From positions 558,001 to 622,000 of the forward strand of contig NZ_CP047200.1 of assembly GCF_030408675.1 (NCBI RefSeq): a stretch of 64,000 nucleotides of DNA, read 5' to 3'. The position numbers and the translations under genes were made by a program. This document shows, piece after piece, positions 36,211 through 46,149 of the stretch. Position 1 is the first letter of the stretch. Each line of letters starts with the position of its first letter. The notes under the pieces are model-generated. The model did no database searches. It had not been told where the DNA came from and saw only the letters and a list, made by a program, of their open reading frames with translations. Source of the stretch: Corynebacterium durum. Lineage in GTDB: Bacteria > Actinomycetota > Actinomycetes > Mycobacteriales > Mycobacteriaceae.

Positions 36211-37560
36211 CTACCCGTACAGTTCCAGTGCCCGGCGCGCCGCATGGTAACCTGCCATGCCGTGAACACCACCACCGGGTGGTGTGGAGGCAGAGGCGAG
36301 GTAGACCCCAGGCACGCCGGTGTCGTAAGGGGCGCGGAGTCGGGGTCGAGCCACGAGCTGGCGGAGTGTGTTTGCCCCGCCTGCGATGTCACCGCCGCTG
36401 TAGTTCGGGTTGTCGTCCTCCAACTGTTGTACTGATCGGCTCCACACCTGTTCGATCTGGTCGTGGAATCCGGGGGCGTGGTGCTCGATGTGGGTGAGGA
36501 TGTGCGATGTCACATCGCCCCGGTATCCTGCGGGAACGTGGGCGTATGCCCAGATGGGGTTGAGGTTTCCGGTACTTCGGGTGGGGTCTGCGAGGTATTG
36601 CTGCCCCACAAGCGTGAAGGGCAGGTCGGGGAGTTTTCTTGCGGCAATGTCGTTTTCTGTGGCCACGGGGTCGCCGAGGTGAATAGTACCGGCGCGCCGG
36701 GCGTCGTCGTAAAGCCAGGGGATGTCACCGCGGAGGGCGATATCGATGCGGTAGGCGGCGGGGCCGTGGCGGAAGCGACGGTAGCGCTTTGCGATGCGGC
36801 GGGGTTGCTGGGATGTGGCCAGGAAGTCGGCGGCGAAGCGCGGGGTGGTGTTGAGGATGACGACGTCGCGTTGTGGATGTGCGTCGAGGTCGCGGAGTGA
36901 GGTGATGCGGGTTGAGGTGGTGAATTGTACCCCTGACCCTGCTCGTGTGGATGCTTCGACAAGTGCGGCGGTGAGTGCGCCCGATCCGCCGACGATGACG
37001 GGCCAGCCAACAGTGTGTGCGTATGTTCCAAGGGCCAGTCCCACGGCTGAGCTGCCTGGTGTGTCGAGTCGGGTAAAGGCGTGCGCGGCGATGCCTTGGA
37101 AGAGGGGATTGTAACGGGACGCGGGCGTGGCAGCGTGCCGCGCGAAATGGATGGTGGTGGGCAGGTGCGTGTTGCGGCGGTTGAAGGTGAGGGAGGTGAC
37201 GGCGTCGATATGTGAGGTAAGGGGGCGGAAGATGCGTTGCCATGAGCGGGGCATGTGGGTGATGTCCCGGTGGAGGGTGAGGCCGTCGCCGTCGCTAAGG
37301 GGGTGAGTGAGTGGAATGTCCGGCTGGGCGTAGCTTATGGGGAGGTCCAGGCTTTGGAAGAAGGGGGATGCGAGGGCGGTGGGGTGGATGGCGGCGCAGG
37401 TGTCTATGGTGAGTCCCTGGCGCGTGATGCTGCGGCAGCCGCCCCCAAGGGTGTCAGATTGTTCGAAGACTGTGGTGCGAAAACCCGCGCGCGCTAGCAC
37501 AATGGCGGCGCTGAGTCCGTTGGGACCGGAGCCGATGATAAAAGCGCGTGGTGTAGGCAC
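36211..37560 (-). CDS. Phytoene desaturase-like FAD oxidoreductase
   Basis: 449 residues from the GTG at 37560, chosen because the dinucleotide-binding motif AFIIGSGPNGLSAAIVLARAG then starts at residue 5; the reading frame is open further upstream but without conserved sequence. A second FAD contact closes the protein (GVYLASASTPPGGGVHGMAG). This is the actinobacterial CrtI/retinol-dehydrogenase-like NAD(P)-FAD class. No carotenoid synthesis genes are nearby, so the substrate is open. It lies 31 nt downstream of glpK on the same strand and converges on lpdA. Confidence 0.82.
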   Translation of the reverse strand: MPTPRAFIIGSGPNGLSAAIVLARAGFRTTVFEQSDTLGGGCRSITRQGLTIDTCAAIHPTALASPFFQSLDLPISYAQPDIPLTHPLSDGDGLTLHRDITHMPRSWQRIFRPLTSHIDAVTSLTFNRRNTHLPTTIHFARHAATPASRYNPLFQGIAAHAFTRLDTPGSSAVGLALGTYAHTVGWPVIVGGSGALTAALVEASTRAGSGVQFTTSTRITSLRDLDAHPQRDVVILNTTPRFAADFLATSQQPRRIAKRYRRFRHGPAAYRIDIALRGDIPWLYDDARRAGTIHLGDPVATENDIAARKLPDLPFTLVGQQYLADPTRSTGNLNPIWAYAHVPAGYRGDVTSHILTHIEHHAPGFHDQIEQVWSRSVQQLEDDNPNYSGGDIAGGANTLRQLVARPRLRAPYDTGVPGVYLASASTPPGGGVHGMAGYHAARRALELYG

Positions 37561-37591
37561 GGGTTTAAGGATACGCGTGAAGCGAGTCCGT

Positions 37592-39109
37592 TTACGCCCA
37601 CCCGAGGGTTCGTTCGACGGCTTTGTTCCACCCCGCGTACAGCTCGTCGCGTTGCGGTGGTGGCATGGTCGGCTGGTAGGAGTGTTGTTCGCGCCAGAGC
37701 CTGCGGATGTCATCGGTGGAGGACCAGATGCCAGCGGCGAGTCCGGCTGCGTAGGCGGCCCCGAGGGCGGTGATTTCGGTGATGGCGGGGACGATCACGG
37801 GCACCCCAAGTTGATCGGCCTGGAATTGCATGAGTAGTTTGTTGCGGACCATCCCGCCGTCTACTTTGAGTCGGGTGAGTGGGATGCCGGAGTCGTTGTT
37901 CATGGCATCAACGACCTCCCGGGTTTGGTAGGCCACGGCTTCCAAAGCTGCGCGGGCGATGTGTGCTTTGGTGTTAAAGCGCGTCAGCCCAGCGATAATG
38001 CCGCGGGCATCGTCACGCCAGTGTGGTGCCAGGAGTCCCGAGAACGCAGGGACGATGTAGCATCCTCCGTTATCGGGCACGGTGTTTGCTAAGGTTTCCA
38101 CCTCTGGCGCACTGCGGATAATGCCGAGGTTGTCGCGCAGCCACTGTATGAGCGACCCTGTCACAGCGATGGACCCCTCCAAGGCGTACACAGTGGGTTG
38201 ATCGCCCAGTTTGTAGCAGACGGTGGAAATAAGTCCGTGTGTGCTGCGACGCAGCTCCGTGCCCGTGTTGAGCAGGAGAAAATTCCCTGTTCCGTAGGTG
38301 TTTTTCGCCTCCCCGGGTTCCAGGCAGGCTTGCCCGAAGGTGGCTGCCTGTTGGTCGCCCAGGATTCCGGTGATGGGTACCCCGTTGAATTCGCCGGATT
38401 GCGCTACGGTTCCGATCTCTTCGGAGGAGGAGACAATACGGGGGAGCATGGACTGAGGGATTCCCAGCGCCGCGCACAGCTCAGCGTCCCACTGCAACGT
38501 GTTGAGGTCCATCAGCATGGTGCGGGAAGCGTTGGTGACGTCCGTGCAGTGTACATTCCCCTTGGTGAGCCGCCACACCAGCCAGGAATCAATGGTGCCA
38601 AACGCCAGCTCACCGGCGTCTGCCCGTGCCCGTGCTCCAGGAACATTGTCGAGGATCCAGGCGATTTTCGGGCCGGAGAAGTAGGTGGACACTGGCAGCC
38701 CGGTTCGTTCGAAAAGATGCGGATCGAGCTCGGAGCAGATGTCTGAAGTGCGGGTGTCTTGCCACACGATCGCGTTGTAGACAGGTTCACCAGTGGTGCG
38801 GTCCCACACAACAGTGGTTTCGCGTTGGTTGGTGATGCCCAGCGCTGCAATGTCGGTGCCGGAGTACTCGCTGAGGGCCAGTACATCGGCCATGACGCGG
38901 CGGGTGTGCGACCAGATTTCCATGGGGTCGTGCTCCACCCACCCGGCGCGGGGAAAGACCTGATTGTGTTCCATTTGGCTAGTGCCAAGGCTGTTTCCCG
39001 AGGCGTCGAAAAGCATGCATCGTGTGGAGGTGGTGCCTTGGTCAAGAGCCGCGACCAAGGTTCCTGTGCCGCGGCGGGTGGGGCGCCGTAGTCGTGGGAA
39101 TCGCGGCAT
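37592..39109 (-). CDS. glpK: Glycerol kinase
   Basis: 505 residues, FGGY kinase. Motifs: [18 protein letters not shown] at the N-terminus, [71 protein letters not shown] and [19 protein letters not shown]. It phosphorylates glycerol to glycerol 3-phosphate. No glpF or glpD is beside it. It starts 1 nt after the stop of a small gene, so it may be second in a short operon. Confidence 0.95.
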   Translation of the reverse strand: MPRFPRLRRPTRRGTGTLVAALDQGTTSTRCMLFDASGNSLGTSQMEHNQVFPRAGWVEHDPMEIWSHTRRVMADVLALSEYSGTDIAALGITNQRETTVVWDRTTGEPVYNAIVWQDTRTSDICSELDPHLFERTGLPVSTYFSGPKIAWILDNVPGARARADAGELAFGTIDSWLVWRLTKGNVHCTDVTNASRTMLMDLNTLQWDAELCAALGIPQSMLPRIVSSSEEIGTVAQSGEFNGVPITGILGDQQAATFGQACLEPGEAKNTYGTGNFLLLNTGTELRRSTHGLISTVCYKLGDQPTVYALEGSIAVTGSLIQWLRDNLGIIRSAPEVETLANTVPDNGGCYIVPAFSGLLAPHWRDDARGIIAGLTRFNTKAHIARAALEAVAYQTREVVDAMNNDSGIPLTRLKVDGGMVRNKLLMQFQADQLGVPVIVPAITEITALGAAYAAGLAAGIWSSTDDIRRLWREQHSYQPTMPPPQRDELYAGWNKAVERTLGWA

Positions 39110-39110
39110 A

Positions 39111-39500
39111 CTAGATGACTTTCAGCCCCAGATAGCTTTCCGCCCAGCGCTGCACGGTGTCGCGCCCTTCGGCGACGGCATCGCCCACAGTTTTCTGCTC
39201 TAGCACCGGATCGTTGGGGAGCTGACGCTCAGGGTCACCGGCTGGAAGGGCTTCAATGTGCGCGGTGCCGTCTCCCTGCGGGGTGAGGGTGATCAGCGCC
39301 AGCATCTCCACGCTGGTTTGCTCGCATGCGGCCCAGCTGTAGGTGCTTTCCGACGCCCATTCCTGCCGCCGTTTTTCCACATAATCCTCCGGGATGGGGT
39401 GGTTGTGGATGACGCTGAGGGCTGGGCGGTCGTCGATACGGTTGTCGTCGTGAAGTGGGCGGACGTAGAAGCGGCCGCCGTTGATGTCCATGGGTTCCAT
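39111..39500 (-). CDS. Hypothetical protein, 129 residues
   Basis: Soluble, acidic, Pro- and Glu-rich, beginning [17 protein letters not shown]. No signal peptide, membrane helix or known motif. It lies 11 nt downstream of a DUF1707 gene and 1 nt before glpK on the same strand, so it is probably a real gene in a three-gene unit. The family is not recognised; similar short genes occur before accBC in other corynebacteria as I remember. Confidence 0.65.
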   Translation of the reverse strand: MEPMDINGGRFYVRPLHDDNRIDDRPALSVIHNHPIPEDYVEKRRQEWASESTYSWAACEQTSVEMLALITLTPQGDGTAHIEALPAGDPERQLPNDPVLEQKTVGDAVAEGRDTVQRWAESYLGLKVI

Positions 39501-39511
39501 AAAAACCCAGT

Positions 39512-40063
39512 TTAAGGGTTGGCGTCGCCCTCTAGTTCTTGTTGGAGATTTTTCTGGTGACGTAGTCGTTTCAGCTGTCGGCGTTCAAGTTCTCCTGCGG
39601 AGGGAACATACCAGCGTGCAGGGCCGACTTTGAGGACGAAGAGGAGAATCGCCACGATGGGGTTTAAGACGACTATAAATAGTGGGTTTGCTGTGATTGC
39701 GGTTGCGGTAATCCCGAAGATGGCGGTGATGCACATGATTCCGACACGAATTTGGAAGCCTGATGCCCGGTTTTGGGTGGCATCAGGCAGCATGGTGTAG
39801 TCATAGGCGTCGGGCGATTCTAGGGACACTGGTTTTGCAGCTTCTTCTGATGCATCAGCCGAGTCATCAGAGGCTGTGAAATCAACGCCGGGGATGTCGT
39901 CGAAGAGTCTTTTAATGTCACCTCTGGTTCGGGCGATTGCTGCGGCTGCTGAGCGTTCGTCGAATTCGTCAACGGTGAGATGCCCGCTTGCCGCGAGTGA
40001 GGTGAGGGATTCGAGTGCTCGGCGGCGATCGTTATCGCCGATTCTGAAGTGATCGTCATCCAT
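39512..40063 (-). CDS. DUF1707 membrane protein with 2TM segment
   Basis: 183 residues. The N-terminal DUF1707 domain is clear: HFRIGDNDRRRALESLTSLAASGHLTVDEFDERSAAAAIARTRGDIKRLFDDIPG. After an acidic linker come two membrane helices (about residues 108-128 and 130-148: VGIMCITAIFGITATAI and PLFIVVLNPIVAILLFVL). The basic C-terminus (RRQLKRLRHQK) is cytoplasmic. DUF1707 is a small domain found on many actinobacterial membrane or regulatory proteins; its function is not known. Confidence 0.85.
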   Translation of the reverse strand: MDDDHFRIGDNDRRRALESLTSLAASGHLTVDEFDERSAAAAIARTRGDIKRLFDDIPGVDFTASDDSADASEEAAKPVSLESPDAYDYTMLPDATQNRASGFQIRVGIMCITAIFGITATAITANPLFIVVLNPIVAILLFVLKVGPARWYVPSAGELERRQLKRLRHQKNLQQELEGDANP

Positions 40064-40142
40064 AGGTTTCAGTGTAGCTACACAGTGGTTATGACGGCGT
40101 GGAGAAAGGAAATTTGGCTAGACCGCCGGGACATGGTGCAAA

Positions 40143-40183
40143 AAGTAGTCCCCTCAGCGGAAAAGCTCACTGGGGGACTACTT
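40143..40183. terminator. Bidirectional terminator between accBC and the DUF1707 gene
   Basis: AAGTAGTCCCC (40143-40153) pairs perfectly with GGGGACTACTT (40173-40183), with a further short CAG/CTG pairing inside. It lies 20 nt beyond the accBC stop codon. Confidence 0.75.
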
Positions 40184-40202
40184 GTAACCGGGGACTGAGT
40201 TG

Positions 40203-41984
40203 CTACTTGATTTCCATCAAAACGGAACCCTTAGTCACGCCTTCACCCGCTGCTGCGGAGAGGCCAGTGACCACACCGGACTTGTGGGCCTTGACCGGGT
40301 TTTCCATCTTCATGGCCTCAAGGACAACCACGGTTTCGCCTTCGGCAACTTCCTGTCCCTCTTCGACGTTGACCTTGATGACGGTGCCCTGCATGGGGGC
40401 TGCGACAGCATCACCAGAAACAGCCTTCTTGCCGCCGCCTGCGCGGCGTTTCTTGGCCTTCTTTTTGGCTGCGCCACCATTGCCGCCTGCTAGTGCCAAG
40501 TCGCCAGGCAAGGCGATTTCGACGCGGCGGCCGTCAATCTCCACAACGACCTTTTGCGCTGGTGTTGTTTCCTCATCGTCCTCAACATCGGCGGGATCGA
40601 CATAGGCGGGGATGGGGTTGTCCCATTCTTCTTCAATCCACTTGGTGTACACATCAAACTTCTCACCGTCGCCCACAAAGGCTGGGTTTTCAATGATGTG
40701 TTTGTGGAATGGGATGGCAGTGGGCATGCCCTCAATGATGTACTCTGCGAGGGCGCGGCGTGCCCGCTGCAGGGCCTGGTCACGGGTTTCGCCAAAGACG
40801 ATGAGCTTTGCCAGCATGGAGTCAAACTGTCCGCCAATGACAGAGCCTTCTACAACGCCGGAGTCCATGCGAACGCCCGGACCTGCAGGCTCGATGTACT
40901 TGGTGATTTTGCCGGGGGCGGGCATGAAGTTGTTGCCTGCGTCTTCGCCGTTGATGCGGAACTCAAATGCGTGGCCGCGCGGGGTGGGGTCTTCTTTAAT
41001 ATGAAGTTCCTTGCCCTCGGCGATACGGAACTGTTCGCGCACTAGGTCCAATCCGGTGGTCACCTCGGTGACGGGGTGTTCCACCTGCAGACGGGTGTTG
41101 ACCTCAAGGAAGGAGATCAGTCCGTCGGATCCAACGAGGTATTCAACGGTGCCTGCGCCGTAATAACCTGCTTCTTTGCAAATCGCCTTAGCGGATGAGT
41201 GCAAGCGTTCGCGCTGCTCATCGGTGAGGAACGGCGCGGGTGCTTCCTCCACCAGCTTTTGGAAGCGGCGCTGCAGTGAGCAATCGCGGGTACCTGCAAC
41301 AACAACGTTGCCATGTTGGTCGGCGAGAACCTGGCACTCCACGTGGCGGGCTTTATCCAGGTAGCGTTCCACAAAGCATTCGCCCCGGCCGAAGGCCGCG
41401 AGAGCCTCACGGGTGGCGGATTCGTAAAGGTCCCTGACCTCCTCCATCGTGTAGGCGACTTTCATGCCGCGTCCGCCGCCACCGAAGGCGGCTTTAATGG
41501 CGATCGGCAGCCCATACTGCTCAGCGAAGGCGATGACCTCGTCGGCATCTTTGACGGGTTCTTTCGTGCCGGGGGCCATTGGGGCTTCGGCACGCAGCGC
41601 GATGTGACGGGCGGTGACCTTGTCGCCCAAGTCGCGGATGGACTGGGGGGAGGGGCCGATCCAGGTCAAACCTGCGTTAATAACGGCCTCAGCAAAGTCG
41701 CCGTTTTCGGACAGGAAGCCGTAACCCGGGTGGATGGCATCAGCGCCGGACTTCTTTGCAGCATCAAGGATCTTGTCAAATACCAGGTAAGACTCCGCCG
41801 AGTTCTGGCCGCCAAGGGCGAAAGCTTCGTCCGCCATAGAGACGAACGGTGCGTCTGCATCTGGTTCTGCGTAAACGGCGACGCTGGCAATGCCCGCATC
41901 GCGCGCAGCACGAATAACGCGAATCGCGATTTCACCACGGTTTGCCACGAGAACCTTGGTGATCTTCTTGAGTTCGACGGTCAC
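40203..41984 (-). CDS. accBC: Acyl-CoA carboxylase alpha subunit: biotin carboxylase plus biotin carrier
   Basis: 593 residues. Biotin carboxylase domain 1-450: [38 protein letters not shown] for ATP binding, [27 protein letters not shown]. The carrier domain at 520-593 carries EAMKMENP with the biotinylated lysine near residue 559. It is joined by an Ala/Lys-rich linker. With the DtsR1/DtsR2 beta subunits it makes malonyl-CoA and other carboxyacyl-CoAs for fatty and mycolic acids. BirA, encoded at 56166-56993, would attach the biotin. The 274-nt upstream region may hold the FasR operator known for this gene, which I cannot confirm by eye. Confidence 0.96.
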   Translation of the reverse strand: MTVELKKITKVLVANRGEIAIRVIRAARDAGIASVAVYAEPDADAPFVSMADEAFALGGQNSAESYLVFDKILDAAKKSGADAIHPGYGFLSENGDFAEAVINAGLTWIGPSPQSIRDLGDKVTARHIALRAEAPMAPGTKEPVKDADEVIAFAEQYGLPIAIKAAFGGGGRGMKVAYTMEEVRDLYESATREALAAFGRGECFVERYLDKARHVECQVLADQHGNVVVAGTRDCSLQRRFQKLVEEAPAPFLTDEQRERLHSSAKAICKEAGYYGAGTVEYLVGSDGLISFLEVNTRLQVEHPVTEVTTGLDLVREQFRIAEGKELHIKEDPTPRGHAFEFRINGEDAGNNFMPAPGKITKYIEPAGPGVRMDSGVVEGSVIGGQFDSMLAKLIVFGETRDQALQRARRALAEYIIEGMPTAIPFHKHIIENPAFVGDGEKFDVYTKWIEEEWDNPIPAYVDPADVEDDEETTPAQKVVVEIDGRRVEIALPGDLALAGGNGGAAKKKAKKRRAGGGKKAVSGDAVAAPMQGTVIKVNVEEGQEVAEGETVVVLEAMKMENPVKAHKSGVVTGLSAAAGEGVTKGSVLMEIK

Positions 41985-42258
41985 TAAAAACCCTCCTGAG
42001 TTTTACACGTTGACGTCAGTAGGTTCACTGTCCGACGCCGTCCAAAATAGTATGCGCTGTGCCCCACAACACTGTTGCAGAGCAATTGACACCACTCATT
42101 GTTACATATAGCCCGCATATGCAAAGGGCTGATGGGTTTAAAATGGGTGCTAGGGGGTAGGAAACTACACCTAAAATTGGGTAACATTGCCCCTCAACTG
42201 CAGGATTGAACAATGTTCGCCCTATGTTGGGGGGAGTGGGGGTGGAGGTCTGCTGTTA

Positions 42259-43149
42259 TTATTGCCCGAACTCGCCCGGCTCGTCACCCACATAAATGGG
42301 CATGCGGATCATGTTGCCCCATTCAACCCACGACCCATCGTAGTTACGTACATTCTCAAAACCAAGCAGGTATTTCAGTACAAACCACGTATGGGCAGAG
42401 CGATCACCCACACGGCAATACGTCACAGTCGGGGAGTGTGGATCGAGGCCAGCGTAGATCACCTCCAGTTCAGTACGGGAACGGAAGCGGCTGTTTGGGT
42501 GTACTGAACGATCCCACGATACATTCACCGCTGTGGGAATATGCCCGCCGCGTGCAATAGCGGAATCCGAGGCGCTACCGAAGCTCGTGCGGTTGCCCAC
42601 ATATTCTTCTGGTGTGCGTGTATCGAGAATCGTGCCCTTACCAATGTGGTCAAGAACATCCGAGGAAAAGGCGCGCGACGGGGCGTCGTCACGCTCAGGC
42701 ACAGGGTATGTTGTGCGCGGATACTCCGGCACAGCAAATGATGTATCGCGTTCCTCCGCAATCCAAGCGTCCCTCCCGCCGTTGAGTAGTCGCACATCTG
42801 GGTGTCCAAACAATTCAAAAACCCAGAACGTAAACGCCGCCCACCAGTTGGATTTATCGCCATAAATCACTACAGTGTCGTCACGGTTAATGCCTTTTGA
42901 ACGCATAAGTTCCGCAAAGTCCTCCGGCCCAATAAAATCACGTATCACGGGATCGTTGAGTTCCGTGCGCCAGTCAATGCGGAGCGCGCCGGGTACATGG
43001 CCGATGTCGTAGAGCAGCGCGTCCTCATCGGATTCCACCACGCGGAGACCAGGGCTTCCTAGCCGTGCGCTCAACCATGAGGCGGACACTAAACGCTCGG
43101 GGTGTGCATAATCCTTAAATTCTGGGCTTGGATCATTGGGTACTGGCAT
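42259..43149 (-). CDS. sseA: Thiosulfate sulfurtransferase (rhodanese)
   Basis: 296 residues from the ATG at 43149, preceded by AAGGAAG; the frame is open further upstream but lacks conserved sequence. Two rhodanese domains: an inactive N-terminal copy ([21 protein letters not shown]) and the active C-terminal one with CRVGDRS, C245 being the persulfide-carrying residue. It transfers sulfane sulfur from thiosulfate to cyanide or thiols. The position next to accBC is conserved in corynebacteria. Confidence 0.93.
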   Translation of the reverse strand: MPVPNDPSPEFKDYAHPERLVSASWLSARLGSPGLRVVESDEDALLYDIGHVPGALRIDWRTELNDPVIRDFIGPEDFAELMRSKGINRDDTVVIYGDKSNWWAAFTFWVFELFGHPDVRLLNGGRDAWIAEERDTSFAVPEYPRTTYPVPERDDAPSRAFSSDVLDHIGKGTILDTRTPEEYVGNRTSFGSASDSAIARGGHIPTAVNVSWDRSVHPNSRFRSRTELEVIYAGLDPHSPTVTYCRVGDRSAHTWFVLKYLLGFENVRNYDGSWVEWGNMIRMPIYVGDEPGEFGQ

Positions 43150-43682
43150 GGTGCTTCCTTTCGTGCGACTCTTCGTACTTTCCTGTGTTGGGCGGGCTGT
43201 GTATTGTCGCGGTCTCGTGCGTGGCGTCGTGGTTGTAGGGCCACGACTGCACTGTTCCACCTGTGCTCTCCCTGGTGTTGTGGAACCTTATAGGAAAATG
43301 ATGCGCCCGAGCGTGGGCATCGGTGGTGTCGGTCACCTGTTATTAAAATAGTGGCCAAGAACCAGCATAGAGATGATTGGCGGGGGAGGTCATAAACCCA
43401 TTCAGGTGTGGTATTAATTACGTTGTTGCAAAAAGGTGTGTGCTATTACAGTATATGCCCTAGTGTCGGGGCTACCGGCGGGTGTAACTTCGCGCGCATT
43501 TGATTCTTCACAATGTTTGAGAATGTGATGAGATTTTGCCCCGGTCGGGGTTGCTGAGCTCAATACGCCCTTTCTGTTGCATCCATGAGGTTCAATAAAG
43601 GATGGGGAGTGCTGACTGTGCGACGCCCCTGCACATACTGTGAAGACAGCTGGAGACACCAGCTCATGTAAGGAGAACCTAC
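43150..43682. other. Long divergent intergenic region
   Basis: 533 nt between sseA and the ATP-grasp-like gene, no credible coding sequence. TATAAG on the minus strand near 43291 may be a -10 box for sseA. A CCCCG-GT-CGGGG hairpin lies at 43539-43550. The stretch 43440-43680 could be a structured leader of the plus-strand gene, but no known riboswitch consensus is recognised. Confidence 0.45.
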
Positions 43683-44747
43683 GTGCATAAAAGCATCGTT
43701 GTATTCGAGGTTGAAGGCGGCAGCGATAAGCAGTTCAACGGTCACCGCAAGGACACCATGCCGATCGTTGATGCCATCAAGGATCAGGGATGGCATGCGG
43801 AAGTTGTGTATTACCGGCCTGAGTGGTCCGACGACCTCTATGACTACGTCTCCAACAATTTCGATGCCTATATTTCCCGTGTGAACCCAGGAAATATTCC
43901 TGGTGGTGAAAAAGGCTACTTTGATTTACTTACCCGACTTTCTGATGAGGCCGGTCTTGTGGGCATGTCTCGTCCCGATGAGATGATGTCCTACGGTGCG
44001 AAAGACGCCCTGGTCAAGCTTGCTGACACTGACCTTGTGCCGTCCGACACCTACGCCTACTACGATGTTGACACGTTCCACAAGACGTTCCCCTCCTCAC
44101 TGTCGTACGGTGAGCGCGTGCTCAAGCAGAATCGTGGTTCCACTGGTTCCGGTATTTGGCGTGTGCAGCTGGAGGATAAGGAACTTGCTGCAAGCATTGA
44201 GCCCGGCACCACTCTTCCGCTGGACACGAAACTGCGCTGCACGGAGGCCGTGGACAACCATACCGAGGTTCGCGAACTCGGCGAGTTCATGGACTTCTGT
44301 GACCAGTACATCATCGGTGACAACGGCATGTTGGTGGACATGCGATTCATGCCCCGCATCGTTGAGGGTGAAATTCGTATCTTGCTGGTTGGTCCGCACC
44401 CGGTGTTCGTGGTGCACAAGAAGCCTGCCGCTGGTGGGGATAACTTCTCGGCCACCCTGTTCTCTGGTGCGCAGTACACCTACGATTCCCCAGAGAAGTG
44501 GCAGGAACTGGTGGACATGTTCGCTGAGGTTCGCCCAGTGATCGCCGAGAAACTCGGTGGTGACAACATTCCGCTCATCTGGACTGCTGATTTCATGCTT
44601 GACGACGCCCCGGGAGGTGGCGACACCTACGTCCTCGGCGAGATCAACTGTTCCTGCGTCGGCTTCACATCGGAGCTCGACATGGGTATTCAGGAGATGG
44701 TGGCCAAGGAAGCCATCTCCCGTGTGGAGGCGAAAAACGCTAGCTAA
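43683..44747 (+). CDS. Cj0069-like protein with ATP-grasp-type sequence
   Basis: 354 residues from the GTG at 43683, preceded by AAGGAGA. It starts HKSIVVFEVEGGSDKQF and contains features of the glutathione-synthetase ATP-grasp superfamily: LKQNRGSTGSGIWRVQL for the ATP-clasping loop, RFMPRIVEGEIRILLVGPHPV, and LGEINCSCVGF with the metal-binding Glu and Asn. The related Cj0069 family of Campylobacter is uncharacterised. A peptide or amide ligase activity is plausible. A strong terminator follows. The gene is monocistronic. Confidence 0.75.
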   Translation: MHKSIVVFEVEGGSDKQFNGHRKDTMPIVDAIKDQGWHAEVVYYRPEWSDDLYDYVSNNFDAYISRVNPGNIPGGEKGYFDLLTRLSDEAGLVGMSRPDEMMSYGAKDALVKLADTDLVPSDTYAYYDVDTFHKTFPSSLSYGERVLKQNRGSTGSGIWRVQLEDKELAASIEPGTTLPLDTKLRCTEAVDNHTEVRELGEFMDFCDQYIIGDNGMLVDMRFMPRIVEGEIRILLVGPHPVFVVHKKPAAGGDNFSATLFSGAQYTYDSPEKWQELVDMFAEVRPVIAEKLGGDNIPLIWTADFMLDDAPGGGDTYVLGEINCSCVGFTSELDMGIQEMVAKEAISRVEAKNAS

Positions 44748-44766
44748 ACACCACTGTTTCTAGCTG

Positions 44767-44804
44767 AAGTGGCGCGGCGCCGTGTGGCGTGTGCGCCACT
44801 TTTG
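44767..44804 (+). terminator. Rho-independent terminator
   Basis: AAGTGGCGC (44767-44775) pairs with GCGCCACTT (44793-44801), followed by TTTG. It starts 20 nt after the stop codon of the Cj0069-like gene. Confidence 0.75.
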
Positions 44805-44832
44805 TCCTTCTTCACAGCAAGGGGTGGTCAAT

Positions 44833-44871
44833 GGTTACTCGGTAACCTATAGTAGTGGTTACCGAGTAACC
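44833..44871 (+). promoter_or_regulatory. Double operator around the padR promoter
   Basis: GGTTAC-TCG-GTAACC (44833-44847) and GGTTAC-CGA-GTAACC (44857-44871) are exact reverse complements of each other, with centres 24 nt apart. The -10 box TATAGT (44848-44853) lies between them, so a bound PadR dimer pair would block the promoter. This is the expected autoregulation site of the PadR-ABC operon that begins at 44901. Confidence 0.75.
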
Positions 44872-44900
44872 ACACCTGAATGATGAATGGTTAACCCAAA

Positions 44901-45458
44901 ATGTCAATAAAACTTGCCTTGCTCAGCTTGTTGGCTGACCATCCCCGCGGTGTTGGGCAGCTGCGTCATGACTTTGAGGACATCACCAAGCACACATGGC
45001 CTGTGAACGTTGGCCAGGTTTTTCAAACCATCCAGCGCTTGGAACGTGACGGCCTTATTGCCCACCACGGCAGTGAAATTGGTGAAACGGGCAGATCCGC
45101 AGAGATCTACGCCATCACCCAGGCGGGGAGGGATGTTGTCCACGACTGGTTAACCACCGCCAGCATGCGCCCACGCGATGACCGAGATGAACTCGTGATA
45201 AAAATCGCCATCGCAGCTCAGCTTGCTGTCTCACACACCACCATGGTGAATCTACGAGAACTTATTCAGACGCAACGCCGCGCCACCATGAATGAACTTC
45301 GAGAAATCACACGGCTCAAAGCGCAGACGCCTGCCGAACAATCCGCGGAACGGTTGCTGTACGAGCGCCGCATCTTTGATCTTGAGGCAGAAGCCCGCTG
45401 GCTCGACCATGTAGAAACACTTGCTACCCCAAGGAAACACGATGACAACTCCATCTGA
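44901..45458 (+). CDS. PadR-family transcriptional regulator
   Basis: 185 residues. The winged helix is at 1-85 (ALLSLLADHPRGVGQLRHDFE, VNVGQVFQTIQRLERDGLIAHH, EIYAITQAGRDVVHDWL), with a C-terminal helical dimerisation domain. PadR proteins repress neighbouring efflux or detoxification genes and release DNA on binding a drug or phenolic compound. The ABC ATPase gene starts 17 nt inside its end, so the three genes are one operon. Two matching palindromes flank its promoter. Confidence 0.92.
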   Translation: MSIKLALLSLLADHPRGVGQLRHDFEDITKHTWPVNVGQVFQTIQRLERDGLIAHHGSEIGETGRSAEIYAITQAGRDVVHDWLTTASMRPRDDRDELVIKIAIAAQLAVSHTTMVNLRELIQTQRRATMNELREITRLKAQTPAEQSAERLLYERRIFDLEAEARWLDHVETLATPRKHDDNSI

Positions 45459-46149
45459 TGACGTCCCAGCCCTAGTTTTAGAGGACGTATGCCGCATTCA
45501 CCAAGACGGGCCAACGACCATCACCGCACTTGATCATGTGAATCTCACCGTGATGCCAGGCGAGCTGGTCGCCGTCATGGGTCCATCCGGCTCCGGCAAA
45601 ACCACCTTGCTGAACATCGCTGGCACGCTTGATGCCCCAACTTCAGGAAGGGTTTTTATCGCAGGTAATGATAGTGGGTATCTTCCGCCGACAGCCCGCG
45701 CCACGATCAGGCGCGCCCACGTAGGTTTTGTTTTTCAAGACTTCAACCTAATTCCCACTCTCACCGTCTTGGAAAATGTGTCCCTCCCGCTGGAACTGGG
45801 GAAAATGCCGACCAAAGAAGCCCGCGCGCAGGGGCGCGCTGCGCTGGAGGACATTAACCAGGCTGATCTGGCGGACCGCTATCCTTCGGAAATTTCCGGT
45901 GGTCAGCGCCAGCGCGTCGCCATTGCCCGGGCGCTGGTGGGGGTGCGGCAGCTCATACTCGCGGACGAACCCACCGGCGCTCTGGACACCACCACGGCGG
46001 AATCCGTCATGCAATTGTTGCGTCGCCGCGTTGACGACGGCGCGGCATGCGTGCTGGTCACGCATGAACCACGTTTTGCCGCGTGGGCTGATCGAGTGGT
46101 GTACCTGCGGGATGGAAAGATTGTGGATGAGGCGGATAACAATGGCTAG
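45442..46149 (+). CDS. ABC transporter ATPase, MacB/LolD type
   Basis: 235 residues from the ATG at 45442 (AAGGAAA upstream). Walker A GPSGSGKTTLLN, Q-loop FVFQDFNLIPTLTVLEN, signature SGGQRQRVAIARAL, Walker B LILADEPTGALD and the switch His in VTHEPRF are all intact. It powers the large FtsX-like permease encoded immediately downstream, overlapping by 8 nt. PadR control suggests export of an antimicrobial or toxic compound. Confidence 0.95.
   Translation: MTTPSDDVPALVLEDVCRIHQDGPTTITALDHVNLTVMPGELVAVMGPSGSGKTTLLNIAGTLDAPTSGRVFIAGNDSGYLPPTARATIRRAHVGFVFQDFNLIPTLTVLENVSLPLELGKMPTKEARAQGRAALEDINQADLADRYPSEISGGQRQRVAIARALVGVRQLILADEPTGALDTTTAESVMQLLRRRVDDGAACVLVTHEPRFAAWADRVVYLRDGKIVDEADNNG

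Noticed and set aside
36463..36900. 145-codon plus-strand frame within the CrtI-like gene
   Set aside because: Gly/Val-rich shadow of the minus-strand oxidoreductase; no domain.
43414..43659. 81-codon minus-strand frame in the sseA upstream gap
   Set aside because: No ribosome site or family resemblance; composition is non-coding.
45776..46141. Long N-terminal extension of the FtsX-like permease
   Set aside because: The extension is the ABC ATPase gene read in another frame; the permease starts at 46142, overlapping the ATPase stop.
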